From positions 1-40,767 of the forward strand of contig QHYU01000167.1 in NCBI GenBank assembly GCA_003224235.1: a stretch of DNA of 40,767 nucleotides. The letters are read 5' to 3'. Below are positions 9,152-18,847 of this stretch, piece by piece. A program made the position numbers and the translations under genes. The notes below the pieces were generated by a model that did not search any database, was not told the origin of the DNA, and worked only from the letters and a program-made list of their open reading frames with translations. How positions within the stretch are numbered: position 1 is the stretch's first letter; each line of letters opens with the position of its first letter. The DNA is from Acidobacteriota bacterium (GTDB lineage: Bacteria > Acidobacteriota > Terriglobia > Acidiferrales > UBA7541).

Positions 9152-9964
9152 ATGAGCTTGCAGAGGAAAGGTTTCTTTATAGGAGTTATTGTAAGTCTGC
9201 TGCTGTGCGTGGTCCTGCTCGGGGCAAGTCACAAGCGGGAGAGCGAGAAGGCGCGCAACGAGTTGAACCGATTGAAAATCAAGTACGACGAGAGGAGTTT
9301 TCTCGGGGCGGCGCTGGACGGCAATACTCCTGTAGTGGCTTTGTTTCTCAAGGCAGGTATGAACCCCAATACCAGAGACGTCCACGGAGCGACGCCGTTG
9401 CTGGTAACTGCGGCCGGTGGTCGCAGTGAGACTGCAGAGTTGCTGCTTGCCAACGGAGCCGACATCCACGCGAAAGACAATAGAGGCTGGACGCCCCTAA
9501 TTTTCGCAGTCTTCAATGGAGATCTAGATCTGGTCAAGGTGATGTTCAACCATGGCGCAGATGTGAGCGCGAGAGGCCAGGGCGGTTACACGCCCTTGAT
9601 GGTTGCGGCCGTGAGATACCGTACCCAGGTGACCCAGTTTCTGCTGGACAGGGGTGCGGACATCAAGGCGAAAGACGACAAGGGCCTGACACCCTTAGTC
9701 CTGGCCGCAGAAGTAGGCGCAACCGACGTGGCGCGCTTGCTGCTCGATAAGGGCGCTGACGTGAATACGAAAGGGAAGGGCGGCGTTACGGCCTTAATGC
9801 GCGCGGCCGACAAAGGCCAAGTCAGTGCAGCTAAGCTCCTGCTCGAACGAGGCGCCGACATCGACGCGAAAGACGACACGGGCCGGACGGCACTTATGCA
9901 AGCGACCGCTTCGGGGCGCACTGAAATCGTTGCCTTACTCAAGACGGCAGGAGCTAAAAATTAG
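9152..9964 (+). CDS. Membrane-anchored ankyrin-repeat protein
   Basis: A 270-residue protein. A basic start is followed by one hydrophobic segment (about residues 7-24, FFIGVIVSLLLCVVLLGA), a short charged linker and about seven ankyrin repeats of 33 residues filling residues ~45-268, with regular TPL..AA..G....LLL..GAD motifs. It probably sits in the inner membrane with the repeats in the periplasm, as a protein-protein interaction module. The frame is open upstream to 8936, but that extension lacks sequence character, so I chose the ATG that immediately precedes the hydrophobic segment. The ribosome site is weak (GAGGACGAAG). It stands alone, convergent with the DUF1800 gene. The partner is unknown. 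Confidence 0.8.
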   Translation: MSLQRKGFFIGVIVSLLLCVVLLGASHKRESEKARNELNRLKIKYDERSFLGAALDGNTPVVALFLKAGMNPNTRDVHGATPLLVTAAGGRSETAELLLANGADIHAKDNRGWTPLIFAVFNGDLDLVKVMFNHGADVSARGQGGYTPLMVAAVRYRTQVTQFLLDRGADIKAKDDKGLTPLVLAAEVGATDVARLLLDKGADVNTKGKGGVTALMRAADKGQVSAAKLLLERGADIDAKDDTGRTALMQATASGRTEIVALLKTAGAKN

Positions 9965-10166
9965 CCCGCTCGCTCGCAGACGCGGGCCAGTGATTTTGCA
10001 GCAGCTCTTGCTAGAAAATAGTTCGGAACGGATCAAACCGAGCAGGTGTACAGCCTATTAAGAAGCGGAGCTGAAATTGGCGCTTCGGCCTGACAGAGGG
10101 CCGGCGGCGCATGCGCACGCGGCCCGTACCCACACTTGCCGGCTGAAGGCCTCCGCCCCTTTCCTT

Positions 10167-12017
10167 TTATCGCCGCTGAAATTCCGGACAGCCCAGCACC
10201 AGCCCGGTCAGGATGCCAAGGTCCACCTGTTGGACGGGGTCGTCGAGCTTGGCGCGCAACACCTGCGGGTCGGTGGACCGCTTCTCCAGCGTCTCGCGCG
10301 TTTCCGGCGAAATCTGCTTATCGAGGAACTGCTCGATGGTGGTGTCAAGCGCCTGCCTGGGATCGCCAATTTTTTGATCGGAAGCCAACTCCGTGCCAAG
10401 CAGCGCGGGGAGCTCGACCTGCGCCCCGCGGATACGATTGCTCGCCAAGGCGATGGCGAAGTTCAGGCGGTTGAGCAGCGCGCCGGAGTTCACCCAGGCC
10501 TCGGCCTTGTCGGCGTAGCCGGTCGGCGGCAGGCATTGATAGAGCGGCTGGCCGATTCGCGCGATCCACTGCACAAGCGGCATTGGCGCATCCACATCAG
10601 CCCCAAGGGCGCGCGCGGTCGATGCCACCAGCTCGAACGGCGTCTTCACTTTTGCGCGGTAAGCCTGGCGCGACCAGAACTCCCGCGACGCGATCATCGT
10701 TTGCAGGACGGCGCGGATGTCACCATCGGTCTTGAGAAACGTCTTGGCCATCGCGGCGATCAGGGCGGGGGGTGGAGAGTCGGACGCGAATCGCCGCGCC
10801 AGTTTGGCGGACATGAACTTCGCCGTGCTGGGATGCTTGGTGAGCATTTCCAGCACCTTCTCTCCGTCTTTGATGCCGCCGGCGCGGATTTTCTTGCCCA
10901 AGACTTTCTTTTCCCCCGGGTCGTGGATGCGTTCGTCGAAATAGAACTCGGGATTCGTCCGCAGGTCCCGCACGGTCCAGCCCGTGAAGCAGCGGGCCAC
11001 CTCCGTAACATCTTTCTGGGAGTAGCCGCCATCCACGCCGAGTGTGTGCAGCTCCAGCAGTTCGCGGCCATAGTTCTCGTTCAAGCCGCGTTTCGGCCCT
11101 AGCGGAGGAACCTGGCCGACCGGCTTTGCGGGGGGCCTTTGCGGCCTGTTCGGCTTTGGCGGCGCATGCTTCGGCCGCTCGAACGCGTTCGGGTCGGCGC
11201 TTAGCCAGTTATCGAGGTAGAAAAGCATCGCGGGGCTGTGGGCCGTGGCGGAGAGTAGGTCCTTGAACTTGCCGAGCGCGTGCGGGCGGATGACGTCGCG
11301 CTCATAAGAGGTGACCAAGTAACGGTCCGCGTCCTTGTAAAAGAAAACGTTGAAGTGGTTGAACCAGAAATCGGTCATCTGCTCTTGCAATTGATGTTCG
11401 CTGTAGATGGCGCGGATGAGCTTGGCGATCGCCAGTTCCTCGAGGATGCGCTGCGGGACCATCTCGGGCGTTTCGCCCATTGCCCGAGCCGCCGTGGCGT
11501 GAAGCTTGGCCATCTCCTCCTGCCGTTTGCGATACTCTTCCACCGTGATTCCCAGGCGCTTGGCAGCCACGTCCGGCGCGGGATACTGATCAAGTAACTT
11601 CGCCGCTGACAGCGCTAGCGACGGATAGCGGTCCAGACGCGCGGTTAACGCGGAATCGTCGAGCGACTCCGGGTGAAGTTGCTGGTCAATCCATTTCTCC
11701 AGGCCCAACTTGCGTACGCGCTCCACATCGCCGGGCCGTGGTCCGTAGCCGAGCCGGTTCAGGGCGTGCAGAATCGCTTCGTCCTCGCTCAGCTCGGTGA
11801 TAGGCAAGCGGCCCTTGAAGGCCTTGGTGAGCTGCCCCGGTTGGCCCTTCTCTCGATCGGGCCGCTTCGCGCGTTCTGTCGCCGGGTTGGCCGTCGCGCG
11901 TGCAGCCGAAGTGCTCGCGACCTGGACGACCGCCGCCAGCAGAACAGCTGTCAGCAACAACGATGCCGTCTCGACTTGCCAGAGGAGCCTAATCGGGGGA
12001 CTGCCTTCTTTGGCCAT
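10167..12017 (-). CDS. DUF1800 family exported protein
   Basis: A 616-residue protein with an N-terminal hydrophobic stretch (about residues 17-40) suggesting export. The body fits the DUF1800 family: HALNRLGYGPRPGD near residue 85, FWFNHFNVF near 225, the NENYGRELLELHTLGV signature near 325, a DV.E.AR.FTGWT motif, and a C-terminal NFA.AL..NRI region ending in GCPEFQRR. Family function is unknown. Such genes usually stand next to a DUF1501 gene in Acidobacteria and Planctomycetes. No DUF1501 neighbour exists here: the next genes are an ankyrin protein and a SEC-C protein. A Pro-rich insert lies near residues 285-315. The start ATG has only a weak ribosome site. Confidence 0.85.
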   Translation of the reverse strand: MAKEGSPPIRLLWQVETASLLLTAVLLAAVVQVASTSAARATANPATERAKRPDREKGQPGQLTKAFKGRLPITELSEDEAILHALNRLGYGPRPGDVERVRKLGLEKWIDQQLHPESLDDSALTARLDRYPSLALSAAKLLDQYPAPDVAAKRLGITVEEYRKRQEEMAKLHATAARAMGETPEMVPQRILEELAIAKLIRAIYSEHQLQEQMTDFWFNHFNVFFYKDADRYLVTSYERDVIRPHALGKFKDLLSATAHSPAMLFYLDNWLSADPNAFERPKHAPPKPNRPQRPPAKPVGQVPPLGPKRGLNENYGRELLELHTLGVDGGYSQKDVTEVARCFTGWTVRDLRTNPEFYFDERIHDPGEKKVLGKKIRAGGIKDGEKVLEMLTKHPSTAKFMSAKLARRFASDSPPPALIAAMAKTFLKTDGDIRAVLQTMIASREFWSRQAYRAKVKTPFELVASTARALGADVDAPMPLVQWIARIGQPLYQCLPPTGYADKAEAWVNSGALLNRLNFAIALASNRIRGAQVELPALLGTELASDQKIGDPRQALDTTIEQFLDKQISPETRETLEKRSTDPQVLRAKLDDPVQQVDLGILTGLVLGCPEFQRR

Positions 12018-12247
12018 GGTTCAATCGCCTGCGGGTGCTTGTCTAACCCCTCACAAATCTAGATCTGTTCGACCGTCTATCTTAACCCAGCGTTGCCGGG
12101 AAAGTTTTGCGCCAGACGCTGCCGTTAAACCTCCATTTCCCTGACCAGTACGGCCAGTTCAATCTGGCGCAAGGTCCGGGGAAAGCCTTCCCCTCCGTCG
12201 CGCCCATGCGAACATACTCCTCGACGACATGTCCCGCTCTATAAGGA

Positions 12248-13723
12248 TCAGAGGTTCTTCTGGGGAAGATTCAGGCGTCTGCGAAGGACAGTGAAATCAG
12301 GACGGATGAAGCCCGGGGATGTTTCGTCCGTACGTCGTTCGAATTCGTTCAGGAGAGCCTCTACGATCTCCCTGCCGTCGGGATCCTTGACCGCCTGCAT
12401 GGGCGTTCGGCCCCCAAGGATTGGCACCTTCTCGTCAACCCAGGCTTCAAGCTGTCTTTGCACGAGTTCCCGCCCCCGTTTCTGTATTTCCGGATCCTGC
12501 AGGAACTCCTCCAGCTCGGCCCGGTCTTGCTCCGCGCCCGGAGAAGCTTCTTCCTCTTCTCTTTCCATCAGCTCCTCGTAGGACTTCATAACAGTGCTCT
12601 TGTGAACCACCGTGGCGCCGAGACGCTTCTCGATTTCGCTCCGAAGCCTGACGGCACGCTTCTCTGAATTCACTTCCGCAACCAGGGAGCGGTCCAATAT
12701 TCGAATCGTTCCGAGAATTGTATTGTCCCAGGTCTTGAACTTTCGATTGCCCCTTTTGATCCAGTCGAGCTCTGTTTTCCGGAGTCTTCCGTCGGCGTCG
12801 TATTCCGCATTACTCAGCAATTGTTCCTTGGACAACCCTTTCGCGAGCGGGGCCAGCGCCTCAAAGGCAGCTTGAGGCGACTCGATCTCAAACGTAATCG
12901 TGTGTAGCACTAACGGATCGCCATCTGTGTTGCAGATCCGGGGCGGCGTATTCAGAAGATCGCGAATGTTTAGATAGACTTCCCGGATATCGTTTTCATA
13001 CCGAGCGAGATCCTGCGCCCAAATTTCGCCATTCTCTCTTTTAGCCTTACGCCGCAGCTTCTTGCGCAGAGCGATCACCTCCGCCTTCATTCTCGGCGGA
13101 ATCCGCACCGGAGCGCAGCACCCCAGCGTTGTGATTCCCTGCATTGGGAGGACCTGCGCAAAAATGATGTCCCCGTTTTCCACAGTCTTCGATGCCGTGT
13201 GTTCCCGAACCGCCTTCTCCTGTCCGGTCAGGATGTCACGCAGGACAATTCTTTCCCCCGGGTGACTTGATATGACCTCATAGAAGGTGAGCGGCTGCGT
13301 CATGGACTGCTCCAGGACTTGCCGCTGCATCTCAGTCAGCCGACGTGCATTCTCCAGCATGAACGCTTTGGCGATAACCCCACCCCTCGTGGCGCCCGTC
13401 CTTCTCCCCCTTGGCCGAGTGGGAGTCCAATGAAACAAAAAGTAGGGGAAGAAAATCTGGCCTTCATCGAAATCAGGATGGTCCAGACTGTCGGGCTGCC
13501 CGAGGTGAAAGTCATCCCATGCGTCCAGGATGCACATACCGAATTTCCGCTCTGCATACCGCAATATCGCGCGGCTGAGATCGTCCGAGGCCGCACGCTC
13601 CCGGGCCCACAGAGTTTCCTCCGACTCAGCAGTCTTGGGCAGGCAGCAGCGCTTATACTTCTTGCCGCTGCCGCAGGGGCATGGATCATTTCTTCCAGGT
13701 TTCACGGAGAAACTTGTCGGCAT
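12248..13723 (-). CDS. SEC-C motif protein of unknown function
   Basis: A 491-residue probably cytoplasmic protein. The N-terminus carries a SEC-C zinc-binding motif (CPCGSGKKYKRCC, residues 15-27), also found at the SecA C-terminus, where it binds zinc and SecB. The middle has no domain I can name. A Lys/Arg-rich segment lies near residues 215-235. An acidic coiled stretch (about 385-430, E- and R-rich) precedes a C-terminal W.DEKVPILGGRTPMQAV segment seen in other SEC-C proteins of unknown role. Neighbours give no functional hint. The stop lies about 230 bp from the DUF1800 start, so co-transcription is possible but unproven. Confidence 0.75.
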   Translation of the reverse strand: MPTSFSVKPGRNDPCPCGSGKKYKRCCLPKTAESEETLWARERAASDDLSRAILRYAERKFGMCILDAWDDFHLGQPDSLDHPDFDEGQIFFPYFLFHWTPTRPRGRRTGATRGGVIAKAFMLENARRLTEMQRQVLEQSMTQPLTFYEVISSHPGERIVLRDILTGQEKAVREHTASKTVENGDIIFAQVLPMQGITTLGCCAPVRIPPRMKAEVIALRKKLRRKAKRENGEIWAQDLARYENDIREVYLNIRDLLNTPPRICNTDGDPLVLHTITFEIESPQAAFEALAPLAKGLSKEQLLSNAEYDADGRLRKTELDWIKRGNRKFKTWDNTILGTIRILDRSLVAEVNSEKRAVRLRSEIEKRLGATVVHKSTVMKSYEELMEREEEEASPGAEQDRAELEEFLQDPEIQKRGRELVQRQLEAWVDEKVPILGGRTPMQAVKDPDGREIVEALLNEFERRTDETSPGFIRPDFTVLRRRLNLPQKNL

Positions 13724-13783
13724 GTCCCTCGCACATTAACGCGCGTGGAAAGGAAAAGCAACAGGCTGAAGGCTAAGACGGGC

Positions 13784-15166
13784 TCAGCGCATTTCGTTCT
13801 TGAAGACGCTCCCGTTCTTCATCACAAACCGCACTCGTTCCAGTTCACGGATATCCTTCAACGGGTCACCGGCAACCGCGATGATATCCGCGTAGGCTCC
13901 GGGCGCGATCACACCCAGCTCACCCTGCATGTCGAGCAGCTCCGCTGCGCGTGAAGTGGCCGAGCGGATGGCATCCATCGGGGACATGCCCATCTCCACC
14001 ATCCGCGGGAACTCCTGCGCGATAGAGTCCGTCCACGGGAAGCCGCCCACATCAGTGCCGAACGCGATCTTGACCCCCGCGCGCAGAGCCTTCTGGAAGG
14101 AAGTGATGTGCAGGGCTACGCGCTTGCGGTCGCGCCGGCCCGCCGGGGTGTTCTCCGGCGCCCAATGGTAGTAGTAAACGCTCAGCGTCGGGCAATACCA
14201 GGTTCCCTGGCGCACCATCTGCACGATCGCGGCATCATCGAGCTCGAGCCCATGCTCGATGGAGTCGCAACCGCCATCGAGCGCGCGGTGCAGCCCCTCG
14301 CCGTTGTAGGCGTGGCAGGCGACCTTCTTCTTCCAGCCATGCACCTCCTCCACAATGGCCTTCAGCTCCTCCAGCGTCAGCGTGGGCTGCGAGACCAGGT
14401 TACCTTGCTTGTCGAGCCACGAGCGGTGCGTCATGTAGACCTTGATCCAGTCGGCGCCGTGGTCGAGCTGCTCCCTCGCCGCCTTGCGCGCCTCCACCGG
14501 GCCGTCAATGATCTGCACGCCCTTGGGCACTTCGATCTCGGGCGCGTAGCCTTCCAGCGGATATCCACCGGTGGTGGAGATGGCGCGCGTGGAGGCAAAA
14601 ACCCGCGGGCCTGGAATGTAGCCTTGTTCGATGGCCTGCTTGATCCCAACGTCTCCGTAGCCCGCGCCTTCGGTCTCCACATCGCGGATCGTAGTGAAAC
14701 CTTGCTCGAGTGCCCTTCGGGCTGCGACCGCTGCACGCGCCGCCCGGAAAGCCAGCCCATATTTCAGTAACTGCACGTCGTAGCCGCCTTGGGCAGGATC
14801 TTCGCCCTGCAAGAAGATGTGCGTGTGTGCGTCGATTAGTCCGGGCAGCACCGTCGCTTTGGACAGGTCAATCACCTTCGCCTCCGCGGGAATTTCTCCG
14901 GCCGCAGCATCCTGCACCCGCTCGATGCGGTAGCCACGGACTACAATCACCTGGTTTGCCCGCGGCGGACCACCCTTTCCATCAATCAGAGTTCCCGCGC
15001 GAATGACGGTAAGCTCTTCCTTCTGGGGACCAGGCATGCCGGCCTGGCCACCGGCGCACAGGGGCAAGAAGACGAGGCAGATCGCCAACGCAATAATAGC
15101 GAGCCCATAGTGGGCGACAGCTTGTCCTGAGTCTCGAAGCTTCGAGATCGAACGGTCGAACCGCAT
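13784..15166 (-). CDS. Secreted metal-dependent amidohydrolase (imidazolonepropionase/prolidase-like)
   Basis: A 460-residue amidohydrolase-superfamily enzyme. It shows the full metal-site set: DAHTH (His114, His116), a lysine candidate for carbamylation (Lys242 in WIKVYMTH), ACHAYN (His284), SIEHG (His305) and GTDVGG (Asp372). This subgroup of exported enzymes typically cleaves Xaa-Pro or Xaa-Arg dipeptides or related amides, but the substrate here cannot be assigned. I chose the start at 15166 rather than the longest frame (15343) because GGAGGT lies 5 nt upstream of that ATG and a signal-like hydrophobic segment (residues ~20-38) follows. It probably acts in the periplasm or outside the cell. 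It is divergent from the kinase gene. Confidence 0.85.
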   Translation of the reverse strand: MRFDRSISKLRDSGQAVAHYGLAIIALAICLVFLPLCAGGQAGMPGPQKEELTVIRAGTLIDGKGGPPRANQVIVVRGYRIERVQDAAAGEIPAEAKVIDLSKATVLPGLIDAHTHIFLQGEDPAQGGYDVQLLKYGLAFRAARAAVAARRALEQGFTTIRDVETEGAGYGDVGIKQAIEQGYIPGPRVFASTRAISTTGGYPLEGYAPEIEVPKGVQIIDGPVEARKAAREQLDHGADWIKVYMTHRSWLDKQGNLVSQPTLTLEELKAIVEEVHGWKKKVACHAYNGEGLHRALDGGCDSIEHGLELDDAAIVQMVRQGTWYCPTLSVYYYHWAPENTPAGRRDRKRVALHITSFQKALRAGVKIAFGTDVGGFPWTDSIAQEFPRMVEMGMSPMDAIRSATSRAAELLDMQGELGVIAPGAYADIIAVAGDPLKDIRELERVRFVMKNGSVFKNEMR

Positions 15167-15194
15167 GCGCACCTCCGCGCTCTTGGGGCGTACA

Positions 15195-15223
15195 GGAATA
15201 CACCACAGACGAAGCATTTTCAA
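15195..15223 (-). promoter_or_regulatory. Candidate promoter of the amidohydrolase gene
   Basis: On the - strand TTGAAA (15223-15218), a 17-bp spacer and TATTCC (15200-15195), with a short leader to the ATG at 15166. The -10 box is only a partial match. Confidence 0.25.
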
Positions 15224-15445
15224 TTGCGGGAGGCCGGACATTCCGTCTGCCTCCCTCATCTTTATCGAGCGCTCTCTGGTTCTCTCAATCGCGGGTGAAA
15301 GAGGCATCCTGCTTCGGCAAGACCTTGTCCGCCGCATTCTCAATCGCCGAGTATTAAAGTAGGTTGCCGTTGGACCCGACGGCGGCAGGAATCGGGTCAG
15401 CAGCGGCCTTGGGAGTAGCTGTTTGATTGATTGCCCTTGCGATGA

Positions 15446-15474
15446 TTGTTTCCCACATCGGTTAGGAGTAATAT
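15446..15474 (+). promoter_or_regulatory. Candidate promoter of the kinase gene
   Basis: TTGTTT (15446-15451), a 17-bp spacer and TAATAT (15469-15474). It predicts a leader of about 140 nt that contains an inverted repeat (AGGCTG ... CAGCCT, about 15509-15535). Support is box similarity only. Confidence 0.25.
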
Positions 15475-15621
15475 GGCGCCCCAGATACGGAGGGCGGGTC
15501 GCGGGATTAGGCTGGATTTCCCGGGAGACCAGCCTATTTATACCCCCGGCAAAACGTCCCGATTCTTAGGCTGTTGGAGTCGGGAGCCTGATTCCCGAGT
15601 TCAGAACCCCCCCCGAGGCAA

Positions 15622-18300
15622 ATGGCTCAGCCCGCACCGCAGTCAGTGGGCCCGCGTGACGCTGATCTGAGCGGCACAACTGTGGGGCGCTTCGCCGTCC
15701 GCGCCCGGCTGGGAAAGGGCGGGATGGGCGAGGTGTACCGTGCTTACGATACAGCACTGAAACGCCCAGTTGCTTTGAAACGGATCACGCCGCGCCTTCA
15801 GTCCGACGAGAATTACCGCCGACGGTTCCTGCACGAAGCCCAATGCGCCTCCGGGCTGACCGACCAGCACATCGCCGGTTTGTACGACGTGCTCGAAGCC
15901 AACAACGAAGTCTTTTTAGTGATGGAGTATGTCGAAGGAGTGACGCTCCGCCAGCAGCTTCAGCGACCCATCAGCATCGAGAAGCTCCTGGGGATCGCGG
16001 TGCAATGCGCCGCAGCACTGGTGGCCGCGCACGAGCGGGGTATTGTCCACCGCGACCTGAAACCTGAAAACATCATGCTGACTCCTACCAGCCAGGTGAA
16101 GATCCTCGATTTCGGAGTGGCCAAACAGTTGCCGCCCGCCGAGGTCACCGCCACGACGGAAACTGTCAATGGCGGGAGCGGCTTGGCCGCCGGCACACCT
16201 GCTTACATGGCACCAGAAGCTCTGCTGGAAAAAGACACCGATCCCCGCGCGGACATTTTCTCACTGGGGGTTATTCTCTACGAAGCAGTGAGCGGGCGTC
16301 ATCCGTTCCTTGCGGGCAGCTTCATGGCCACAAGCGACCGCACTCTACACGAAGTCCCGCCGCCGCTCACCCGACTGAACCCAAAGGTTCCCGCCGAGCT
16401 CGAACGCATTGTGGCCAAGATGCTGGCCAAGAATCCGGACGAGCGCTACGCTACAGCGGCGGATCTGCTGGTGGACCTGCGCGCGGTGCAGCGTACCGTG
16501 ACGTATCCGACCCCGTTGCCCGCGCGGGATGACTCCACTAGTGGTGCGCGAGGATGGATCAGTCGCAATAAAGGGAAGATTTTCGTTGCCGCGCTGGGGC
16601 TTCTGCTGGTGATCAGCATTGGTTTGCTGTCGCAGGTGCGGCAGCGATTCCACTGGTTCGACAAGGCCATTGCGGGGCCCAAAAACGTGGCGGTGCTGCC
16701 TTTCCAGGCCATTGGCGGCGCACCCGAGAACCAAGCCTTCTCTGATGGAATCACGGAAGCCCTGACCGCGAAGCTGACGCAATTAACCGCTACGCATCAG
16801 TTGCAGGTGGCTCCTGGCCGGGAAGTCCGCGCGCGCCGCATCTCCGGCCCCGAGGAGGCGCGCAAGGAACTGGGCGCAAGCTTGATTCTGGAAGGCACAG
16901 TGTACCGCTCGGGGAACACCGTACGCGTGAACTACGCGCTGGTGGACACTAGCACCAGACGGCAAATCCGCGCCGGGACGATCACCGCGGATGCCTCTGA
17001 TCCGTTCGCCGTGCAGGACCGCGTGGCAGATGGCGTGGTGCGAATGCTGGAGCTGGAGCTGAATCCGCAGGAGCGCCGTGCGCTCCAGGTCCACGGCACA
17101 CAGGTCGCCGTCGCTTATGATTTCTATCTACAAGGGAGCGGCTACTTGCAGAATTACGACAGACCCGAGAACATTGAAAATGCGATCAACGTATTCGAGC
17201 GGGCGCTCAGCCTTGATCCCAACTACGCCCTGGCCCATGCGGGCATTGGTGAGGCTTACTGGAAGGCGTTCGAAAGCAGGAAAGAGACCCAGTGGATCGA
17301 CCCCGCCCGCAAGGCCTGTGAACGCGCCCTGGCCCTGAATGACAAACTCGCTGAGGCCCACATTTGCTTAGGAACTCTGCACAACGGCATCGGACAGTAC
17401 GAGGCTGCGGTCGTGGACTTTCAGAAGGCGCTTGAAACCGAGCCGACCAGCGACGCCGCCTATCGAGGTCTGGCGGAGGCCTACGAGCGCCTGGGCAACT
17501 TAACCGACGCCGAACGCACTTATCGAGAGGCCATCGAACTGCGACCCCATTATTGGGCGGGCTATCACTGGCTAGGCAAGTTTTACTTTCATCGGGCGCG
17601 CTACCCCGAAGCTGCGGAGATGTTTAAGCAGGTTGTGGCACTTGTCCCCGACAGTTTTCTCGGGTACAGCAGCCTGGGCGCACTGCTCCACCTGATGGGG
17701 CGCACCGATGAGGCTATTGCTGATTTCCAAAAATCCTTGGCCATCAAGCCTACCTACTTTGCCTACTCGAACCTGGGAACTCTCCTATTCTTTCAGGGCC
17801 GATATGGCGAGGCCGTACTTATGTTCGAAAAGGCTGCCGCGCTGGCACCAAACGATTACGAAGTGCAGAGGAACCTTGCCGATGCCTACCGTTGGGCGCC
17901 TGGGCTGGCCCAGAAGGCTCCGCCCGCGTATCGGCGAGCCATCGAACTAGCCCAGAACCAACTGCGGGTCAACCCTCGGGACTCGACGGCCTACAGTATC
18001 CTAGCTATCTGCTGGGTCAAGCTGGGCGAGAAGAACAAGGCGCTCGAAGCCATCACTACAGCACGCCGTGAGTCACCGGGCGACGTAGCTATTTTGTCTA
18101 ACGCGGTGCAGGTTTATCACCTCGTTGGGTTGCGGCAGCGCGCGCTGGAAACACTTGCCGCGGCGGTCCGCGGCGGCTACTCTCTGGCCGAAATCCATGC
18201 TGAACCCGAGTTAGCGGGGCTGCGTAGCGACCCGCGCTACCCGAAGATAGTCAGCGACGCCGCTTCCAGCGGAATCAGTTCCCCAGGGAAACAAAATTGA
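15622..18300 (+). CDS. Membrane Ser/Thr protein kinase with TolB-like and TPR extracytoplasmic region
   Basis: An 892-residue PknB-type kinase. The kinase domain (residues ~23-290) is complete: the glycine loop GKGGMGEVY (31-39), ATP lysine Lys53 in VALK, HRDLKPEN (143-150, catalytic Asp145), DFG (163-165) and APE (197-199). One transmembrane helix (about 319-338) separates it from an outer region with a TolB-N/FlgO-like domain (about 355-480, NVAVLPF...) and about ten TPR units (490-880). Such kinases phosphorylate cytoplasmic proteins in response to signals sensed by the extracytoplasmic part. The substrate is unknown. A cupredoxin-like gene follows 12 nt downstream, and an FHA-SpoIIE phosphatase lies convergent beyond it. 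Confidence 0.9.
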   Translation: MAQPAPQSVGPRDADLSGTTVGRFAVRARLGKGGMGEVYRAYDTALKRPVALKRITPRLQSDENYRRRFLHEAQCASGLTDQHIAGLYDVLEANNEVFLVMEYVEGVTLRQQLQRPISIEKLLGIAVQCAAALVAAHERGIVHRDLKPENIMLTPTSQVKILDFGVAKQLPPAEVTATTETVNGGSGLAAGTPAYMAPEALLEKDTDPRADIFSLGVILYEAVSGRHPFLAGSFMATSDRTLHEVPPPLTRLNPKVPAELERIVAKMLAKNPDERYATAADLLVDLRAVQRTVTYPTPLPARDDSTSGARGWISRNKGKIFVAALGLLLVISIGLLSQVRQRFHWFDKAIAGPKNVAVLPFQAIGGAPENQAFSDGITEALTAKLTQLTATHQLQVAPGREVRARRISGPEEARKELGASLILEGTVYRSGNTVRVNYALVDTSTRRQIRAGTITADASDPFAVQDRVADGVVRMLELELNPQERRALQVHGTQVAVAYDFYLQGSGYLQNYDRPENIENAINVFERALSLDPNYALAHAGIGEAYWKAFESRKETQWIDPARKACERALALNDKLAEAHICLGTLHNGIGQYEAAVVDFQKALETEPTSDAAYRGLAEAYERLGNLTDAERTYREAIELRPHYWAGYHWLGKFYFHRARYPEAAEMFKQVVALVPDSFLGYSSLGALLHLMGRTDEAIADFQKSLAIKPTYFAYSNLGTLLFFQGRYGEAVLMFEKAAALAPNDYEVQRNLADAYRWAPGLAQKAPPAYRRAIELAQNQLRVNPRDSTAYSILAICWVKLGEKNKALEAITTARRESPGDVAILSNAVQVYHLVGLRQRALETLAAAVRGGYSLAEIHAEPELAGLRSDPRYPKIVSDAASSGISSPGKQN

Positions 18301-18312
18301 AAAGGAGGAAAT

Positions 18313-18633
18313 ATGGCCACACCTAAGAGAGAACCCCTACGATGCCACGAGATACATGAGGTTAGTATATCCTTTAATGAAGGCAAATTCGAATATGGGC
18401 CCAAAGGTAACCCCGTGCACGCAAGCCAAGGAGATTGCATACGGTGGATCTCGGACAGAAAGTTTGCAGTTCATTTTCAGAATATATCACCTTGCGACGG
18501 GGTGGATTTCTCCGACGGTGAAAACACGGGGAAGGTCACCGAAACTGCTCCGAGCGGCAGCTACAAGTACATCGTGGCTGTGGAGCATGCGGGTCGCATC
18601 TTTATCGACGACCCTCAAGTCATCATCCCGTAG
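18313..18633 (+). CDS. Small cupredoxin-like protein coupled to the kinase gene
   Basis: A 106-residue protein starting 12 nt after the kinase stop, behind a near-perfect AAGGAGGA site, so almost certainly in the same operon. The pattern (GDCIRWISDRKFAVHF, then GSYKYIVAV and RIFIDDPQVIIP) suggests a single-domain beta sandwich like the cupredoxin fold. No signal peptide is visible, and the usual His-Cys-His-Met copper ligand spacing is absent, so copper binding is doubtful. It could be a regulatory or substrate partner of the kinase. It was placed by fold resemblance only; I cannot name the family. Confidence 0.7.
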   Translation: MATPKREPLRCHEIHEVSISFNEGKFEYGPKGNPVHASQGDCIRWISDRKFAVHFQNISPCDGVDFSDGENTGKVTETAPSGSYKYIVAVEHAGRIFIDDPQVIIP

Positions 18634-18847
18634 CTAAGCCGCAGGCGACGCAGAGAATGGGTGCGGCGCATCTTCGCCCACGGCTTTGTTGGCGAAACTC
18701 AGACGTGCAGCGGAGCGGCGATAGTAGCTTGCGCGAGTCCGCTGTCTTGGCTAGGCATTGCTCAGCAAGGTAACATTCCCCGTCTTGTGTAGGCTTCGGC
18801 AAGAGTCGGGAGCGCGCCCAGATTGGTTTCGGACCAGGTTTCATGAT

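Larger units (their letters stand above)
15167..15621. other. 455-bp divergent intergenic region
   Basis: Lies between the divergent amidohydrolase and kinase genes. Apart from the two candidate promoters and the AGGCTG/CAGCCT inverted repeat I see no gene or RNA. A run of eight C residues (15607-15614) sits just before the kinase ribosome site and may be prone to length change. Confidence 0.4.

Noticed and set aside
8592-9155. 187-codon + frame upstream of the ankyrin gene
   Set aside because: Composition is Arg/Ser/Cys/Pro-rich without domain character or Shine-Dalgarno; it overlaps the ankyrin start.
10077-11102. 341-codon + strand frame opposite the DUF1800 gene
   Set aside because: Pure antisense shadow of a well-supported coding sequence.
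12178-12193. GGGGAA/TTCCCC hairpin downstream of the SEC-C gene
   Set aside because: A 6-bp stem with no U-tract is expected by chance.
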